A stretch of 64,000 nucleotides of DNA, taken from the NCBI GenBank assembly GCA_022828595.1, contig JAKGHH010000003.1:105919583-105983582 (forward strand), given 5' to 3'. Made by a program: the position numbers and the translations under genes. Of the stretch, positions 1 to 12,100 are shown one piece after another (within the stretch, counting starts at the first letter, position 1; every line of letters begins with the position of its first letter). This stretch comes from Nelumbo lutea. Lineage: Eukaryota; Streptophyta; Magnoliopsida; Proteales; Nelumbonaceae. Under the pieces are notes generated by a model, which saw only the letters and a program-made list of their open reading frames with translations, did no database searches and was not told the DNA's origin.

Positions 1-2478
1 GAATTCAAATCAACAAAGTCTTATCCCAACTAGAAGATAGACAATAAAACAATGCTCTATTCAAGCTTGCAAGTTCCACTATCCAGACGAAAAGAGAACC
101 CTGTCAGCAACTAAGAAGGGCAGCCTTTTTTCAGCATGGAATGGATAATACTTTCCAATAACAAGCAATAGGATAAGGAACTTATTAGGAAATTAATAGG
201 TAGGAAGGGGAAGTCCCCCCCCAAGAGATATATGTCCATCCTTTCCAAGGAAATGGATTTGGCAATGTAACTGGACCAAGATGCCATGTTCATAGGGAAG
301 AAAATTGATTAGGAAATACATATTCTAGAGTTTCCTTCGGTTGCCAAGTCATTCCAGATCATTTTCAAACATAGTAATTGGCATTGTCTATTGGTATTCA
401 TTTGCATTATCAAAAATAGAATCTTTTGAAATTGAATAAACTAATAACAGCTTTCAAAAAAACTACCTAACTTTGTTGCCACTATTGGTGTTTACTTTCA
501 CTATCAGAAAAAAAAAGAATCTTTTGAAAATGAATAAACTAATCAAAATAAATAGCAGCTTTGAAAACAAATACTTAATCTTGCTCCCATGTCATTTCTG
601 AATCAATTACTCAAGCAAATGCATATGTTGAAGAATTCATAAGATATATTTCTCTCCCCTTGATAGAAATAGAATGTTGATCAATATCTGTCTTTTCTCC
701 TAAAAGAAAATTCGCATCAAATAGAAGAAAATACAAAAGTAAATAAGAAAAATACTAAAAAGACAAAACAGTTCTGTGTCATTATTTCAAAATGATTCCT
801 TTATTAGAAATATCAACACCACCCAAATTAGACGTCCAACTCCTCCCAAACTTTTACCAATTGATCTCTTAGAACTTTTTTAAGAAATGATTATTCCAAA
901 AAAAAATAAAGCCAAAATTTGCAGGGAAATAAAAAGTTGGCGAGGAATCATTACCTGGTTTCAAATTTTACTCAAGTTTCCAAAATCCCGACATTACATG
1001 TGAGCTTCGAGTTTCAAAAGCTAACAGAATGATATAGACATTGAATAATAAAACATACAAAGAGGCATATATGAAATAGGATACTTTGTAAAGGAGTTAA
1101 GAAAAAAGGCAAAGCAATGATAATGCAAATGCAAAGTTTAGATAATCATTGGGAGGAAGTAAGAAAAATAGGGGAAAGAAAGAAAAATCTAGAACTTATT
1201 GTACTTTTTAACTTGCACTCCATGGATATTTCATAACCTCAGCCCTGCTATGGGTTCCAATGTGTCCCATATCAAAATTTAATACCTTGTATGACCCGTA
1301 ATACCCAGATACAGCACAGGCACAGCTAGACAAGGTGTCATCTTCAAATCTCCATATCCATGCTTAAATAAAACCCTCAAGATATGGAGAAAGGAACCAT
1401 AATCCTTAAAAACTAATCATAACACTAAGGAACCATTAGGATATGAGAACTCTTAGGAGATTCTCTAGGACCAACCCAATCCACAGCAAAAAAGGATATG
1501 AAAAGAGCTTCACATCCCTGGTACACCACAAGGGAAAAGGTGCACATACTGCTAAAGGTGGTTCCTTGTCAATGTCTTAACCAGAATCACCAACCAAACA
1601 AAAGGGTTACCATCTAGCTTACCCCAAATCTTCACAAATAGAGAAAGTCCTTATGTTTTCTTTGACCAGCAATAAATGGAAACAACAAATAAATTAAAGA
1701 AGGGGGAAATGAGAATAAGTGTTACAGGTACTCCTTGTAGACAAACCGGCAAGGTGATCCTTACCCTGGTAGAAAAAGAAACAAACACCTTCAAAAAGTT
1801 AACAATATGAATACAGTCCATCATATCTCTATCAAGAAAAGGGCGAAAAGAAACAAAGTACCACATAATGTTTCCATAGAACTTCCGTATGAACCATAAG
1901 CATAGACCACAACATCCATGGAGAGGGACTGAGAGATGATCAATCAGGAAAATCCTTCAAGGGAATTAAGTCATTATCCTCTAAAATCTCCAACTAATAT
2001 TGCACAGCTCTCGGAGGGAATTAAAAAAGAGAAATATCCTCAAAGGGAGCTAATCTCAAAGTGTAGGTCAGTTAGTGCAAAGTCTCCACGCTGATAAACA
2101 AGCTAAGATGATAATCAGACTTGTTACCTAAGGCCAGGAGAGGGCATCAACAACTAATAACAGAAACACAATGACAAGAACAGCTTTACTCCTGAACCAA
2201 TTCCGCCACTTGATGTGAAAGAACACTTCTTCAAATGACATACAAAAAAATGTTGGGGCACGACAAGAATCCTTTATGAGATAACTAGAATGAGACGATA
2301 TGCAAGAGTTCATAGTTCAAAATCCAAAATTTAGGGTTTAAAAAAACAACAAATATTATCAGAAGAAATCATATTTTATTGAGCTAAACGAGTAATACTT
2401 AGTACCACCGCTATATGGTACGCAAATCCGCGGTTTTGTTAAGCGTAAAACAATAATGACATAATGCAAGAGGGTTAC
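1..2478. other. AT-rich stretch, no exon recognised
   Basis: No open frame here resembles a protein family I know. The later exons of the minus-strand gene at 2479-2818 should lie in this direction, but I could not place them, so this may be a long intron running to or beyond the left edge. Two short blocks (633-660 and 829-862) reappear joined together inside the copia element at 23839-23899. Confidence 0.5.
398..590. repeat. Diverged tandem duplication, two units
   Basis: A unit of roughly 95-100 bp occurs twice. Both copies contain AATCTTTTGAAA, then GAATAAACTAAT, then AGCAGCTTT or ACAGCTTTC, and end near CTTGCTCCCA or CTTTGTTGCCA. Small insertions separate the copies. Confidence 0.6.
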
Positions 2479-2818
2479 GTTCTCTGACCCCACCAACCAC
2501 TCTGGTCGTGGGATCAAGACGATTCAAATTCCCCACTGCTTTCTCTTCTGCGACAAAGTCCGGCTTCTTTACTTCACTGGGCTTCCCAGAAATCCTCGAT
2601 GACTCGAATATGAGCAATCCGATTGCGGGAAGAAAGAGCAAGACCGTCCACCACTTCATTAGCTTCCAGAACATCCTCAGGAAAAAATTGTTCTTTCCTC
2701 GGAACCCTAATTTCTTGCGCTTCCTTCGAACTCGAACTTTCATTTTTCCAGCGAGCTCGTCCGAATCGTCGTCCGACATTGAGATAGAGATGCTGTTGTT
2801 GAACATTGAAGACGCCAT
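2479..2818 (-). CDS. First exon of a putative type II membrane protein (possibly DUF616/MUCI70-like)
   Basis: Reading on the minus strand from ATG at 2818, this exon gives 113 codons plus one base and ends at a GT donor (the G of GT is 2478). The protein has a Ser/Asp-rich N-terminus (residues 8-20), a strongly basic cluster (28-36, RVRRKRKK), and one hydrophobic segment (about 57-70, TVLLFLPAIGLLIF). A luminal stem-like stretch follows, ending in NLNRLDPTTRVVGGVRE. This topology is that of a Golgi or ER type II membrane protein. The conserved end reminds me of the N-terminus of plant DUF616 proteins (MUCI70/TOD1-like putative glycosyltransferases), but that is recall, not a search result. 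The track start six bases upstream is TTG, so I chose the first ATG. Later exons were not found in 1-2478, so the gene is partial here or extends beyond the window. Confidence 0.55.
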
Positions 2819-4389
2819 TATCAACGGCGAAGGAGAACCAGTATAGTTGCAGAAATTGGAGGGAATTAAGATCTCTTGCTTTCAGACAATTCAAATCTCC
2901 TACCAAGAGAAAGAAATTTTTTTTTCAACTTGAAAGCCAAATCACAGTCGGGAGATTACTAAACCACTTTACGATACAGTCCGGGTGTGAGTCTCATGAC
3001 AAGTTGATAACTGAATGCATGTGGTATGCGGACAGACATCAGGGATCGAGTTTTTCTTTTTTCTTTTTTTCTTTAAAAAATATCAGGGGATCGAGTTTAG
3101 GGTAAATTACTATATACCATTGGTCAAATACTAAACTAACATTTCTCATTTTCTCATCTTTATCCGCACATCTCACTATGAAGTTGGGGCCCACCATAAT
3201 ACTCCCATCATGTGTAAGATATGCGGAGACCGATCATATGGTCCGCGTTCTTTGCACCCGTGGGTGCACTGGGCACGTAAACCCGCCAATCGAATTCGAC
3301 CACGTCGATCATCCAATTGTCAATGGTCAAACGCGCGTTAAAACTTAGATTCGACGGTTCAACCGGACACGAAACGGATCCAACATGATCCACTGGTTGC
3401 ATCAAAAGGCCTGTAAACCTCATACTGCGATATTTTTTAGTGATTTTCCCCTGGAGGCTGGAGCTTTCCTCCTTCCACCGAACCCTTCCTCCATCGGCGG
3501 CGATAAGGAGAGCTCCGGCGGTTTTTGTTGTGCTGTGTGCAGTTTGGAGTTCGGACTCAAATGATACTCTCCCCGGCGTCTCTTTCTTTTACCTCAAATC
3601 AAATACCAAAGCAAGTAATAACCTATCACCGATTGGTACAGTGAAATTTTGAAGAAACCCAGATCACCCCTATTCAGTATTCACCAAAAGCCCCCACCTC
3701 TTCACAGTTCACATTTCACACCCCTTTGGCCCTTTATTTGCTCTTCCATAATTCCATTGATAATTCTTCGGCTCTGCTTTTCAAATTCCAATAATGCAAC
3801 AATGGCGGTGATGGGATGAACTCGAATCCACCACTAATACATCTCTCTTTTACTCTTCCTCTTAGTTTCCAAAGCCGAGTTATTCATAGGCAACAACACC
3901 ATATCCTACACTCATACTCTCTAACATGAGTTCAATTGCTCTTCTGATTCTCCTTTGCATAGTCTAAAATTAGGGAACCTTCCATCTCTTCATTGCATGT
4001 TCAATTATCTTGAATCTTTCAAAATTTTCTATTATCTCTAACTACCAAGTGACCAAACTATTTATTAAGAGACCTGAAATCAAATGAACTTCAGTTGAAT
4101 AGATTCAGTGTTGTGTATATGGCAAGAGACAAACTCGAGCCCGGCCATGAAGAGGTCTACTGCCAATATATAGAAATGCGCACTCAAAACCAGCGCATCC
4201 GATGATCTCATATGATAAGAAGATATGGTCCATCTTACTATGAGAGTTGCACAAACACCATGTTGACAACATACGTCAAATATTTACTTGGATAGCTTAT
4301 TTAATATCCAAAAGGAATAAGACTTTTTTGGAGGTAACCCCAAATCTTCCTACCAAGCTGAATCGCCATTAAATTGGCTAAAGGTTATC
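2819..4389. other. Upstream region of the minus-strand gene, no gene seen
   Basis: This stretch lies 5' of the minus-strand exon and so probably holds its promoter and 5' UTR. A poly-T/C tract lies at 3053-3073. Short frames such as 3440-3652 have no family resemblance and no splice context. Confidence 0.4.
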
Positions 4390-4398
4390 CTCGCATTA

Positions 4399-5788
4399 AG
4401 GTTTTTAAAAACGATCCAAAACAGAATTGGTAAGGGGATTGTTTTCGGTTAAGTGGTTCAATCGTTCGAGTCAAACGGTTCAATTTGTGATATCATAAAT
4501 AAATTAAAAATAAAAAATATATTTATAAATAAAATAAAATAACATAAAATATTAAAATATATATATATAGACAAATACAAAAAATAAAACCATCTAAATA
4601 CAAAAATAATATAGTACCAAGTACATATAAAATATAAAAATAAAATACAAAAAAAAATCTAAAAAATACAGAAAAAACTCAAAAAAATTAAAAAATATAG
4701 GAAAAAAAACAGAAAAGTTCTACAGCTATGTGCATGTTGAGGATGCTAGGTAGATGGTGTTGGTTTATGGGTGCAATTCAGCTAGCATAAGAAGTTAATA
4801 TGGAAATACGTTACCCTGCTCAAGCCAATATTCCTCAAACACTATAACAAGGTCTTCGGTTCACAACACAAACGGATGAAAATTAAAAAAAAAAAAAGAG
4901 GCACAAAAAACTAATGAACTAAAAAAAGAGAATTCTTTAGTAGAAATAGAGCAAAGCAGAAACTTCTACCCCCAAAAAAAAAGCCGAGCATAAATGAATG
5001 ATTACATTACAAAGACAAAAAGAAACACTTGACCGGCTGAATAAAATTGAATTGATCAACCTTAGACAATAATGGTTGAGAGAAAGATAAGAGAAGAGAG
5101 AGTACTCAGACAGTCCTCAAAATAAATTGAACAAGGATGCGGAAGTAAAAGTTATTCATCGACCTTGACGAAATTAGAATGAGCCAACAGAGAAGCGGCC
5201 ACGCAAAATAAAAAGGAAGGATGAATAAAAAACAAAAAAGTGAATAGGAAAAAACTTGTATGTGACCAAAATCATCGCCGGCCGCTGCAGTCCGTGTCTC
5301 CTTGTTGTTGCTGCCAACTGCCAACTGCTACTACCGCAGCATATTATAAACCCCCAACAGCTGCTGCAAAATCGCCTGCCGCTGCTACTTCTTGCTCCTG
5401 CTTATTACAAAAAGAAATCCATCGTAGATGAAGCTCACCGCCATTGTCTGTCGTCATGATTCACCGTCGGTCGTGGTTGTCGCAGATCGTCTGAGAGGAA
5501 GGAACTCAGGTAAGGTTTCGTTCTAAACTTCTAACCCTAACTCGTAAGACTTGGGAATCGGGGACATGAATGTCCTTTTATTGTTTTTTTTTTTAATCTA
5601 ATGAAAATTAATTTCATAACCCGCAAACCGCTGTTCGGGTCGAACAGTTTATCGGTTCGACCGTCCGGGTCATCGGTCTTTTTACCTTTTCAAAGGTTAT
5701 TTAGGCATTAACAGTTTATGGTATAACTGGACCCCGATGGTTGAACGGTTATCGGTTTTTCTGGTCTGGCTCGATTTTGAGAACCATG
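4399..5788. mobile_element. Mutator-like (MULE) non-autonomous element
   Basis: The 9-bp word CTCGCATTA stands immediately on both sides (4390-4398 and 5789-5797). The element ends are inverted: the left end starts AGGTTTTTAAAAACGATCC, and the right end read on the other strand starts CATGGTTCTCAAAATCGAGC. They share GGTT, AAAA, CGA, CC and CAGAA at matching spacing over about 30 bp. A 9-bp target duplication with long terminal inverted repeats is the hallmark of the Mutator superfamily. No transposase frame is visible, so it would need an enzyme in trans. The left interior (4495-4720) is extremely A/T-rich, while 5270-5530 is much richer in G+C. Confidence 0.75.
5270..5530 (+). other. GC-rich insert within the MULE, possible captured exon
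   Basis: Inside the A/T-rich element this stretch changes composition sharply, with many GCTGCT/CTGCTG words. It ends in CTCAG followed by GTAAGGTTTCG, a textbook plant 5' splice donor. The frames 5240-5431 and 5256-5459 across it are low-complexity and I recognise no protein. It could be a 5' UTR/first-exon piece of a host gene picked up by the element (Pack-MULE style), or simply unusual filler. Confidence 0.35.
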
Positions 5789-5797
5789 CTCGCATTA

Positions 5798-6281
5798 GAT
5801 AAAGCTGATGATATGGTGACTTCTGTCATATTTGATTCGCTGCTTGGGCTTCATTCCTTAATCTTCATGTTTGATTCATCAACAATAATTTGATTACAAA
5901 ATTTTTGTCATGAGCCTCATTCATTTAAAAATGAAAAATCAGCTTACAATACAAAAGTTGAGTAGCCTACGACATGAAAGTAGTCATGCCACATCATGTT
6001 AATTTTCATTCTTTAAATAAATTCTATGTTACTTTTAGTAAACCATTGACTTAGGTCTACAAGATTGTTGCCATAGATGTTTACTAGCAGATTACTATGG
6101 AAATTTATGCCAATGGGCATTGATTGTCACCCATCCGCCCGTAAACATTTACGCTAACAGTTTTGGAGACCTATACTGGCACTTTTATGACTACTAACAT
6201 AGAGTTTTTTTAAGCATGAAAATGAGCAATATAGGACACTTGTCGGTCTGGAAAGTAAAAACATTTTTTAGGAAAAAAAAG
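5798..6281. other. Intergenic, nothing recognised
   Basis: No open frame with family resemblance, no RNA gene and no clear repeat structure seen. Confidence 0.4.
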
Positions 6282-6393
6282 TGTTTGGTTCATAGCAATA
6301 TGTTCTCATTATGCCCATTTTTAACCCATTTTTGCTCATTTTAGAATTTCATGTTGGATAAAAATGAGAAATAATTGAGAGTTGAACCAAACA
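6282..6393. mobile_element. Short MITE-like inverted repeat
   Basis: TGTTTGGTTCA at the left end is matched by TGAACCAAACA at the right end. The inverted similarity continues inward (TTCTCATT near both ends). The size (about 112 bp) and ends suit a small MITE. I could not fix a target duplication. Confidence 0.4.
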
Positions 6394-6591
6394 TGGCTTT
6401 CATTGAGATACATCCTTTATTAGTTAACATCTATACCAATATGTTTGGAGCTTTAAATGGGTATTCGTATTTGACCAACCGAGGGTGACTCGTTGGCATG
6501 TTGATTTGCTCCGGCATTGATGTGGAATCAATTCTCACAACAATCGATTTGGGGAAAGGGGGTTGTTAGTGGTGCATAGCACCAAATACAA

Positions 6592-6641
6592 TATTATTAT
6601 TATTATTATTATTAATTAGTATTAGTATTAGTATTAGTATT
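6592..6641. repeat. Microsatellite (ATT)n and (AGTATT)n
   Basis: An ATT run (6592-6613) is followed by four AGTATT units (about 6618-6641). Confidence 0.85.
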
Positions 6642-6832
6642 GACCATAACTTTGTGAGAAAAACAAATAATTTGCCCTTTCTCCTTGAAGAGATGGGGAT
6701 ACAATGATAGAGGAGATAACACAATTACATAGATCTTACAAAATGGTGTCCAAATTATCATCTTTTAAGCTAACTATTTTGCACATGTGGCATGCATCCT
6801 CTTACACTAGTAAAATATTAATGCTAAGTTTG

Positions 6833-6943
6833 GGGGTGTTTATTTGAATAAACACTTATTTTGGGTCAGGAACACACTGATAAGCAGCCCAAATATGTGT
6901 TTATCCCTGAAAATAAGCACTTATTCAATAAACCCAAATTTCT
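6833..6943. mobile_element. MITE-like hairpin
   Basis: The left arm TTTATTTGAATAAACACTT is complementary to the right arm (AAGTGCTTATT and the TTATTCAATAAA word), so about 110 bp folds back on itself. No target duplication could be assigned. Confidence 0.4.
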
Positions 6944-7519
6944 AGCTTATTTAGTAAGGTTGTGTTTAGCAAGACTTATTGTCACTAAGCGAATTTTTTT
7001 AAAAAGTGTTTCTAAAAAGGTGCTTAAAACATGCTTGGTAAGGTGCTTTTTTTGTCATGTGTTTCCTAATAAAAAGCATTCTTTTGACAACATTGCTTGG
7101 TTGAAAACAGGCTTTTTCCAATATAATATACAATATTATCCCCAGTCATGTATAATTCTAAAAAAACATGTATAAACACCATTTTAAGCCCATAAAATGC
7201 CATTTTATTTGTTTCCAACAAAGAAAACCACTGTTGGGGATTTAGTTAAAAATAAAAAATAAAAAAACAATGATGGAAGGAAAAATAAAGAAGAGTGAGA
7301 TAGAATGGTGAGGATTGATATTTGATCAATGTTACACAGGAAAAAAAAAAGAGAAAAGAGAGAGAGAAAAATCGATTGAAAATCATACTTGGTTGTAGTT
7401 TGCATCTGCTGCAAGATACAAGTGGGAATAAGATGGGGTGGAGCTAATCTACTAGTAGCCTCCCCTATAAACCCTTAGGGTGGAACTAAGATTTCTAGGA
7501 GTGGATTGAACAAATAAAA

Positions 7520-8360
7520 CCCCAAATTTTTTTGAAAGATAAACACTTATATTAACACAAAACCAAGAGAACAAAGTCCTCCACCCTCGGTATCCCATCT
7601 TGATAATCATTTAGAACAAAAGATGATAAACAATGAGATTTAGCTATGGGGCACCTTATAGGCGGGGCTGTTAAATATTTGGTTTACAAAACGGAAATTA
7701 ACTTTGCTAAAGTTCAACATTAAGTTCCTGGTCCTAGACAAAAGCCAATGGCAAGACCAAGGAAGATCTGCAGTTTGATGTAACGCCCTTACAACTTGTT
7801 GAGCGTCCAAATATATACAAACTTCTTGAGTGTTCCAGGCTTGAAGCTCTGATAAGACCTTCATAATGACAAATAGTTCAGCTTGGACTACTAAAGAAAC
7901 CTAATTAGTTCAACCTCCAATATTTTTTAAACAGGATAAATTTTTTGAAAGAATAATGAGACCATAACTAAACAATGAATCCGGTATTTTCCCTGCATCA
8001 AGCTAGTAATATGGCTTATGGCAAGTGAAATTCTATCCTTTGAACTCCGAATTATGGAAGGACCATATACATTTAAAAGTCAGAATGACTGTTGGAAAGA
8101 ATTATTGATTCGGTTAATAAGAATAATAGGCAAGATTTGCCTATTTCATAAACATTTTTCATTCTTAGCATACCAAATATAATACCAAATCGTGGTTATC
8201 CAACCTAACATGTTCATAAAAAGAGAATTATTTGCAGTTTGGTTATACAAACTTTGAATACATGAAGTATAAGACCCTTGAAATATATTTTGCAGATGAA
8301 AGTTCCAATGGTTACAAAATAAAATTGCCTGAGTATAATGACAATACATGAACAAATAAG
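7520..8360 (-). mobile_element. L1-type LINE 3' fragment with RNase H remnant
   Basis: Minus-strand reading of 8146-8355 contains ITTIWYYIWYAKNEK, typical of the zf-RVT linker after a plant LINE reverse transcriptase. Minus-strand reading of 7640-7864 contains CIYLDAQQVVRAL and PWSCHWLLSRTRN, typical of the RNase H domain that ends many plant L1 elements. Stops and frame changes lie between the two (7865-8145), so this is a dead remnant. A poly-T run near 7529-7535 on the plus strand would be the element's 3' tail. Confidence 0.65.
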
Positions 8361-8535
8361 TTATAGATTTGACATTCGAGTCACAAAGAACACAAATTTT
8401 TTGATTTCTTTATTCAAAAAAGAAAATCTTTTACTAGAAAAAAATTGATGAGGGTAGATTTGGCCCTCCAATGAAATTGTGACACGTGGCACCTCGTGAC
8501 AACTAGGAAAACACCCAGCCAACAAACTTACAAAG

Positions 8536-8987
8536 TTGGTGACCCACCCGGGCACCAGTCTGGCCGGCCTGGCGCGACCTGCGCACGACCTGATGCGCGC
8601 TTGCGCGACCTGCGCGAGGCACACGCGACCTGCGCGGCGCGCGCGCAGCCTACGCGAACTGCGCACGGCCTACGCGAACTGCACACAGCCTGCACGAGCT
8701 GCGTGCGGCGTGCGGCCTACGCGACCTAGCCGACCTGGACCAGCCTAGCGCATGATCTGGCCAAGCCGCCCATAAGGCGCCCACCGACAAACCTGGCTAG
8801 ACACTGACCCGCCAACTGACACAGGCGCTAGCTTGACGACTTGGTCTAAACACTGACCCGCCGACTGACACAGGCGTCGACCTGACGACCTGGCCTAGAC
8901 ACTGACCCGCCGACTGACGCAGGCGCCCCTCTGACAACCCGACCCAGGCGCTGACCTGGCCGCCTGACACAAGCGCCAGCTTGACGA
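8536..8987. repeat. GC-rich compound tandem repeat block
   Basis: Two repeat families lie side by side in DNA far richer in G+C than its surroundings. From about 8570 to 8745, units near 20 bp are built from words such as GCGCGACCT and ACGCGAACTGCGCACGGCCT. From 8792 to 8987 a unit of 48-49 bp, centred on ACACTGACCCGCCGACTGAC, occurs four times with some divergence. All-frame openness here (for example 8496-8748) follows from base composition and is not evidence of coding. The block could be a minisatellite or part of an unrecognised LTR element, since the sequence from 8990 to 9150 is also less A/T-rich. Confidence 0.75.
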
Positions 8988-9159
8988 CCCCGAGGAGTTC
9001 ACCACCGTACCCCGGTTATGTCAGGATGCGACGAGTCTTACCGTTTGGAGGCTTTTCACCCACCTAACCCGCGTGTGGAATAATCATCTTTTTGTAGCTT
9101 TAAGCCACAAGTTTCATCGAAGTATCGAACTCGTATGGCTAGGAGTTACTCGTTCGTTT

Positions 9160-12100
9160 TTTTTTTTTAATTAATTTTTCTGAAAACAAAGGTAAATACA
9201 AGAAAAAGTAAAACTATACAATTTTGTATTTTATATTATTATATATATATATATAATATATATATTTATACTGTATATACCTATATTTATATTTCTTCCA
9301 AACTGAGCCGAAAGGAAAATGTTCAATATACAAAACAAAGAATATGGAAGGGAAAACCGAAAACGGCGAGATGGCAAAATGGGCGGGTATAAGATCCAAC
9401 ATCCGGAAAATTAGAAATCACGTATGAAGATTAGTTGTTTATAAGGTAAGACCCGACTTTATAAATTAGAACAGGGGCCGAAACAGGTATCTGGATATCT
9501 AGCAAGTAGCAAATTAGCAATTTAACAAAAAAAAAAAAAAAGCGAGAAAACAACCCTTTGTAAAGTCACCTTGCGCCCGCCTGTACCCCGTCCTAGACAC
9601 CTGAAACAAAAACTGGTAATTTGTGCCATCCCTTGCCCAGTTGCCCTTACTAGGGAGGATTATCATAAAACCACCAATTTCACTGACCAACGTTCATGGA
9701 TCATGGTCATTGATGGACAAAGCCCAAAGGAGATGTTCGTCCAAGTTCTTCACCTGCCATCCTTTTAAAGGTACATTTATGATTTACCCTCATTTTCCCG
9801 CATTTTCTAGTGTGTGTGTTCGTGACTGCGTATATAGACATGTCGTATGTCGTGTATGTAACATTGCACAGTCAAGCTTGTGCTTACCAGTTACCTCCCG
9901 CCCTTTCCTCTAAAAAAAAGGAACCAATGGAAAAATAGGGGGCGAAAACTCCTAATTAACGCATTTGGAGTGTTTCTCGATTTTGATTGTGTTTTTCAGA
10001 TGTGTTTGCTTGATTAAGGATTTCGCCTTTGGAATTGGTCCCCCACACATTTATGTGACTGTGTCTTTGAATCTTGGCTGAGGCTGCTCTAGATGTTGAT
10101 GATCTGTAGTGGATATGGGTCCCTTGTTAGATCAATTTTGAGATTTGATTCAATTTTTTCTTTCTGGACGTACTTATGGTTTTGTCATCTGGGTGTATGA
10201 GTTTAGGGGCTTTGGATCGTGATCAGTGTAAAGTAGAGGTTATGGGGTTGTTTTGGGATTTCTATGGGTTGCAAATGGTGGAGAACTGTTCCATGCCTAT
10301 TGCCTGTACCATTTATTTATTTATTTATTAGAAAAAGTTCGTAATGACGCATTTTGTTATTATTCTGACTTACGAAATTTGAAAATGACGATACATGTAA
10401 ACGGAGGGGCAGCATCATCTTGAGGTTTTTCGTTTTTGTTTTTGATGTCTTTTATATATATATATATATATATATTTATGCTATAATGGTTCCGGATTTG
10501 AGGGTTGGGAACCGAATTTTATTGCCCTTGCTGTTTGGATGATAATGGGGTATGATCTTCGCAAATGGTGTAGTGCACGAGTCCATTCAAGAACTAATTA
10601 AATGAGACAGAGGACCTGGTTTTATGTACTTTTTTTCTCCAAAAGATGCCAAGAAATTAATAGCTAGGTAGTTTAGTCGGTTTACTTGTACCAAAAGAAA
10701 TCTTCTATACTAGCGACCATGACAGCACTAACCGAGGTATTTTCTGATTTGTAGAAAACCATTTGGTTTAAAACGACAATATTTAATTTGCTGATAAAAA
10801 AGACCAGGCTTAATTTAACTAGCTAAACATGGCTCAAGTTCAACAAGTTGAGGAAACAAAACCAATATAAATTATATCTGAATTTTAGTAAGTTCACTGA
10901 TTTAAGTTGTGGCACTATATCTTTTTTTTTTTTTTTTTCGTGAATTCTGATTGAAATATGGTTATGCTTTTTTTTTATGTGGCAACTGGCAAGTTCATAG
11001 CAAGGAACCCATTCTTCAATTTAAGATGCATTTTTAAGTTTTCTCTTAATAATATTAACTGGGATATAATTTAGGGATTCTCTGATGGCTTTGATTTAAA
11101 CAGTATTCCTGAATTTATTGTGAAAGCCAGTCACTTTTCCTACCGAGTACCAAGTTGTTTGCTGTTATGCCTGGTTGCTTTAGAAGTTCTGGATATGAAC
11201 TTTGAACAAAATTTCCAACTTGGAGTATAAACACATGACATGAGAAACACAATATGTAACTAATATAGTAAATGGGGATACAATTCTCTGCTCGAATCAA
11301 GATGGGAGGATGGGAAATAGCTCTAATACCATACCTGTATTGTGAAAGTGGCTCTTTAAGATGCCTAAAAACACATATGAATAGGGGCTGCTATGGGAAA
11401 CTGAGATACATTCCTTCATTTCTGAAATTTTTTGATGAATATCTTTCATTTCTGAAAATTCAAGACATGAACAGATTTGAATATGATCTGTTGCATTGAT
11501 AGCATGCCTTTACTTTCACTTTTTTTTTCTGAATCATCTCTTCTAATAATAGTATCTTATTTTGGCATTTTTTATAGCAAGTTTTGTTAAGACATGCCAT
11601 CTATGCATCTTATCTTTTTTATTTTATTTTTTGATAGATATTATCTTTTTTATTTTATTGACAAAACAAATAAATAAATTGTCTGGAGTTAAAGAGAAAG
11701 ATACATGGTATAATTCAAAAAGAGTCCTGCGATGTTTACCAAAAAAAAGTCACATGATAGAAGTATTCTCCATTACCCATATTGGTATTGGTTTTAAACT
11801 TGGTATCATATTATGCTAATAGGGGCACACTCAGGATGCTCAGGTATCAAGGTGATAACATGGCATGTATGCAGGTCATTGGGATGTGGCATTTGGTAAC
11901 TTACTAAGAAATTTCATTTGCAGAAGTTATCCATGTTGGGGCTTCACTGCCATTTTTTTTTTATCTTAATATATTTTTTTAAGAAAGGCAAAGTATAATG
12001 AATTGCATTACTGTAGGTAAAAGGGGAAAAGTTCCCCATACAGTGAATGGCTATACATCTCTGCTGTTTTAACAAAAGATTAAAGAAGTGTGTTGATCAT

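Noticed and set aside
6601..6641. Short regular repeats considered as CRISPR-like or telomeric
   Set aside because: Simple ATT/AGTATT microsatellite. There are no spacers and it is not a telomere motif, and this is a plant nuclear sequence.
8496..8748. Plus-strand Arg/Ala/Cys-rich frames
   Set aside because: GC-rich tandem repeats have few stop codons in any frame; there is no domain.
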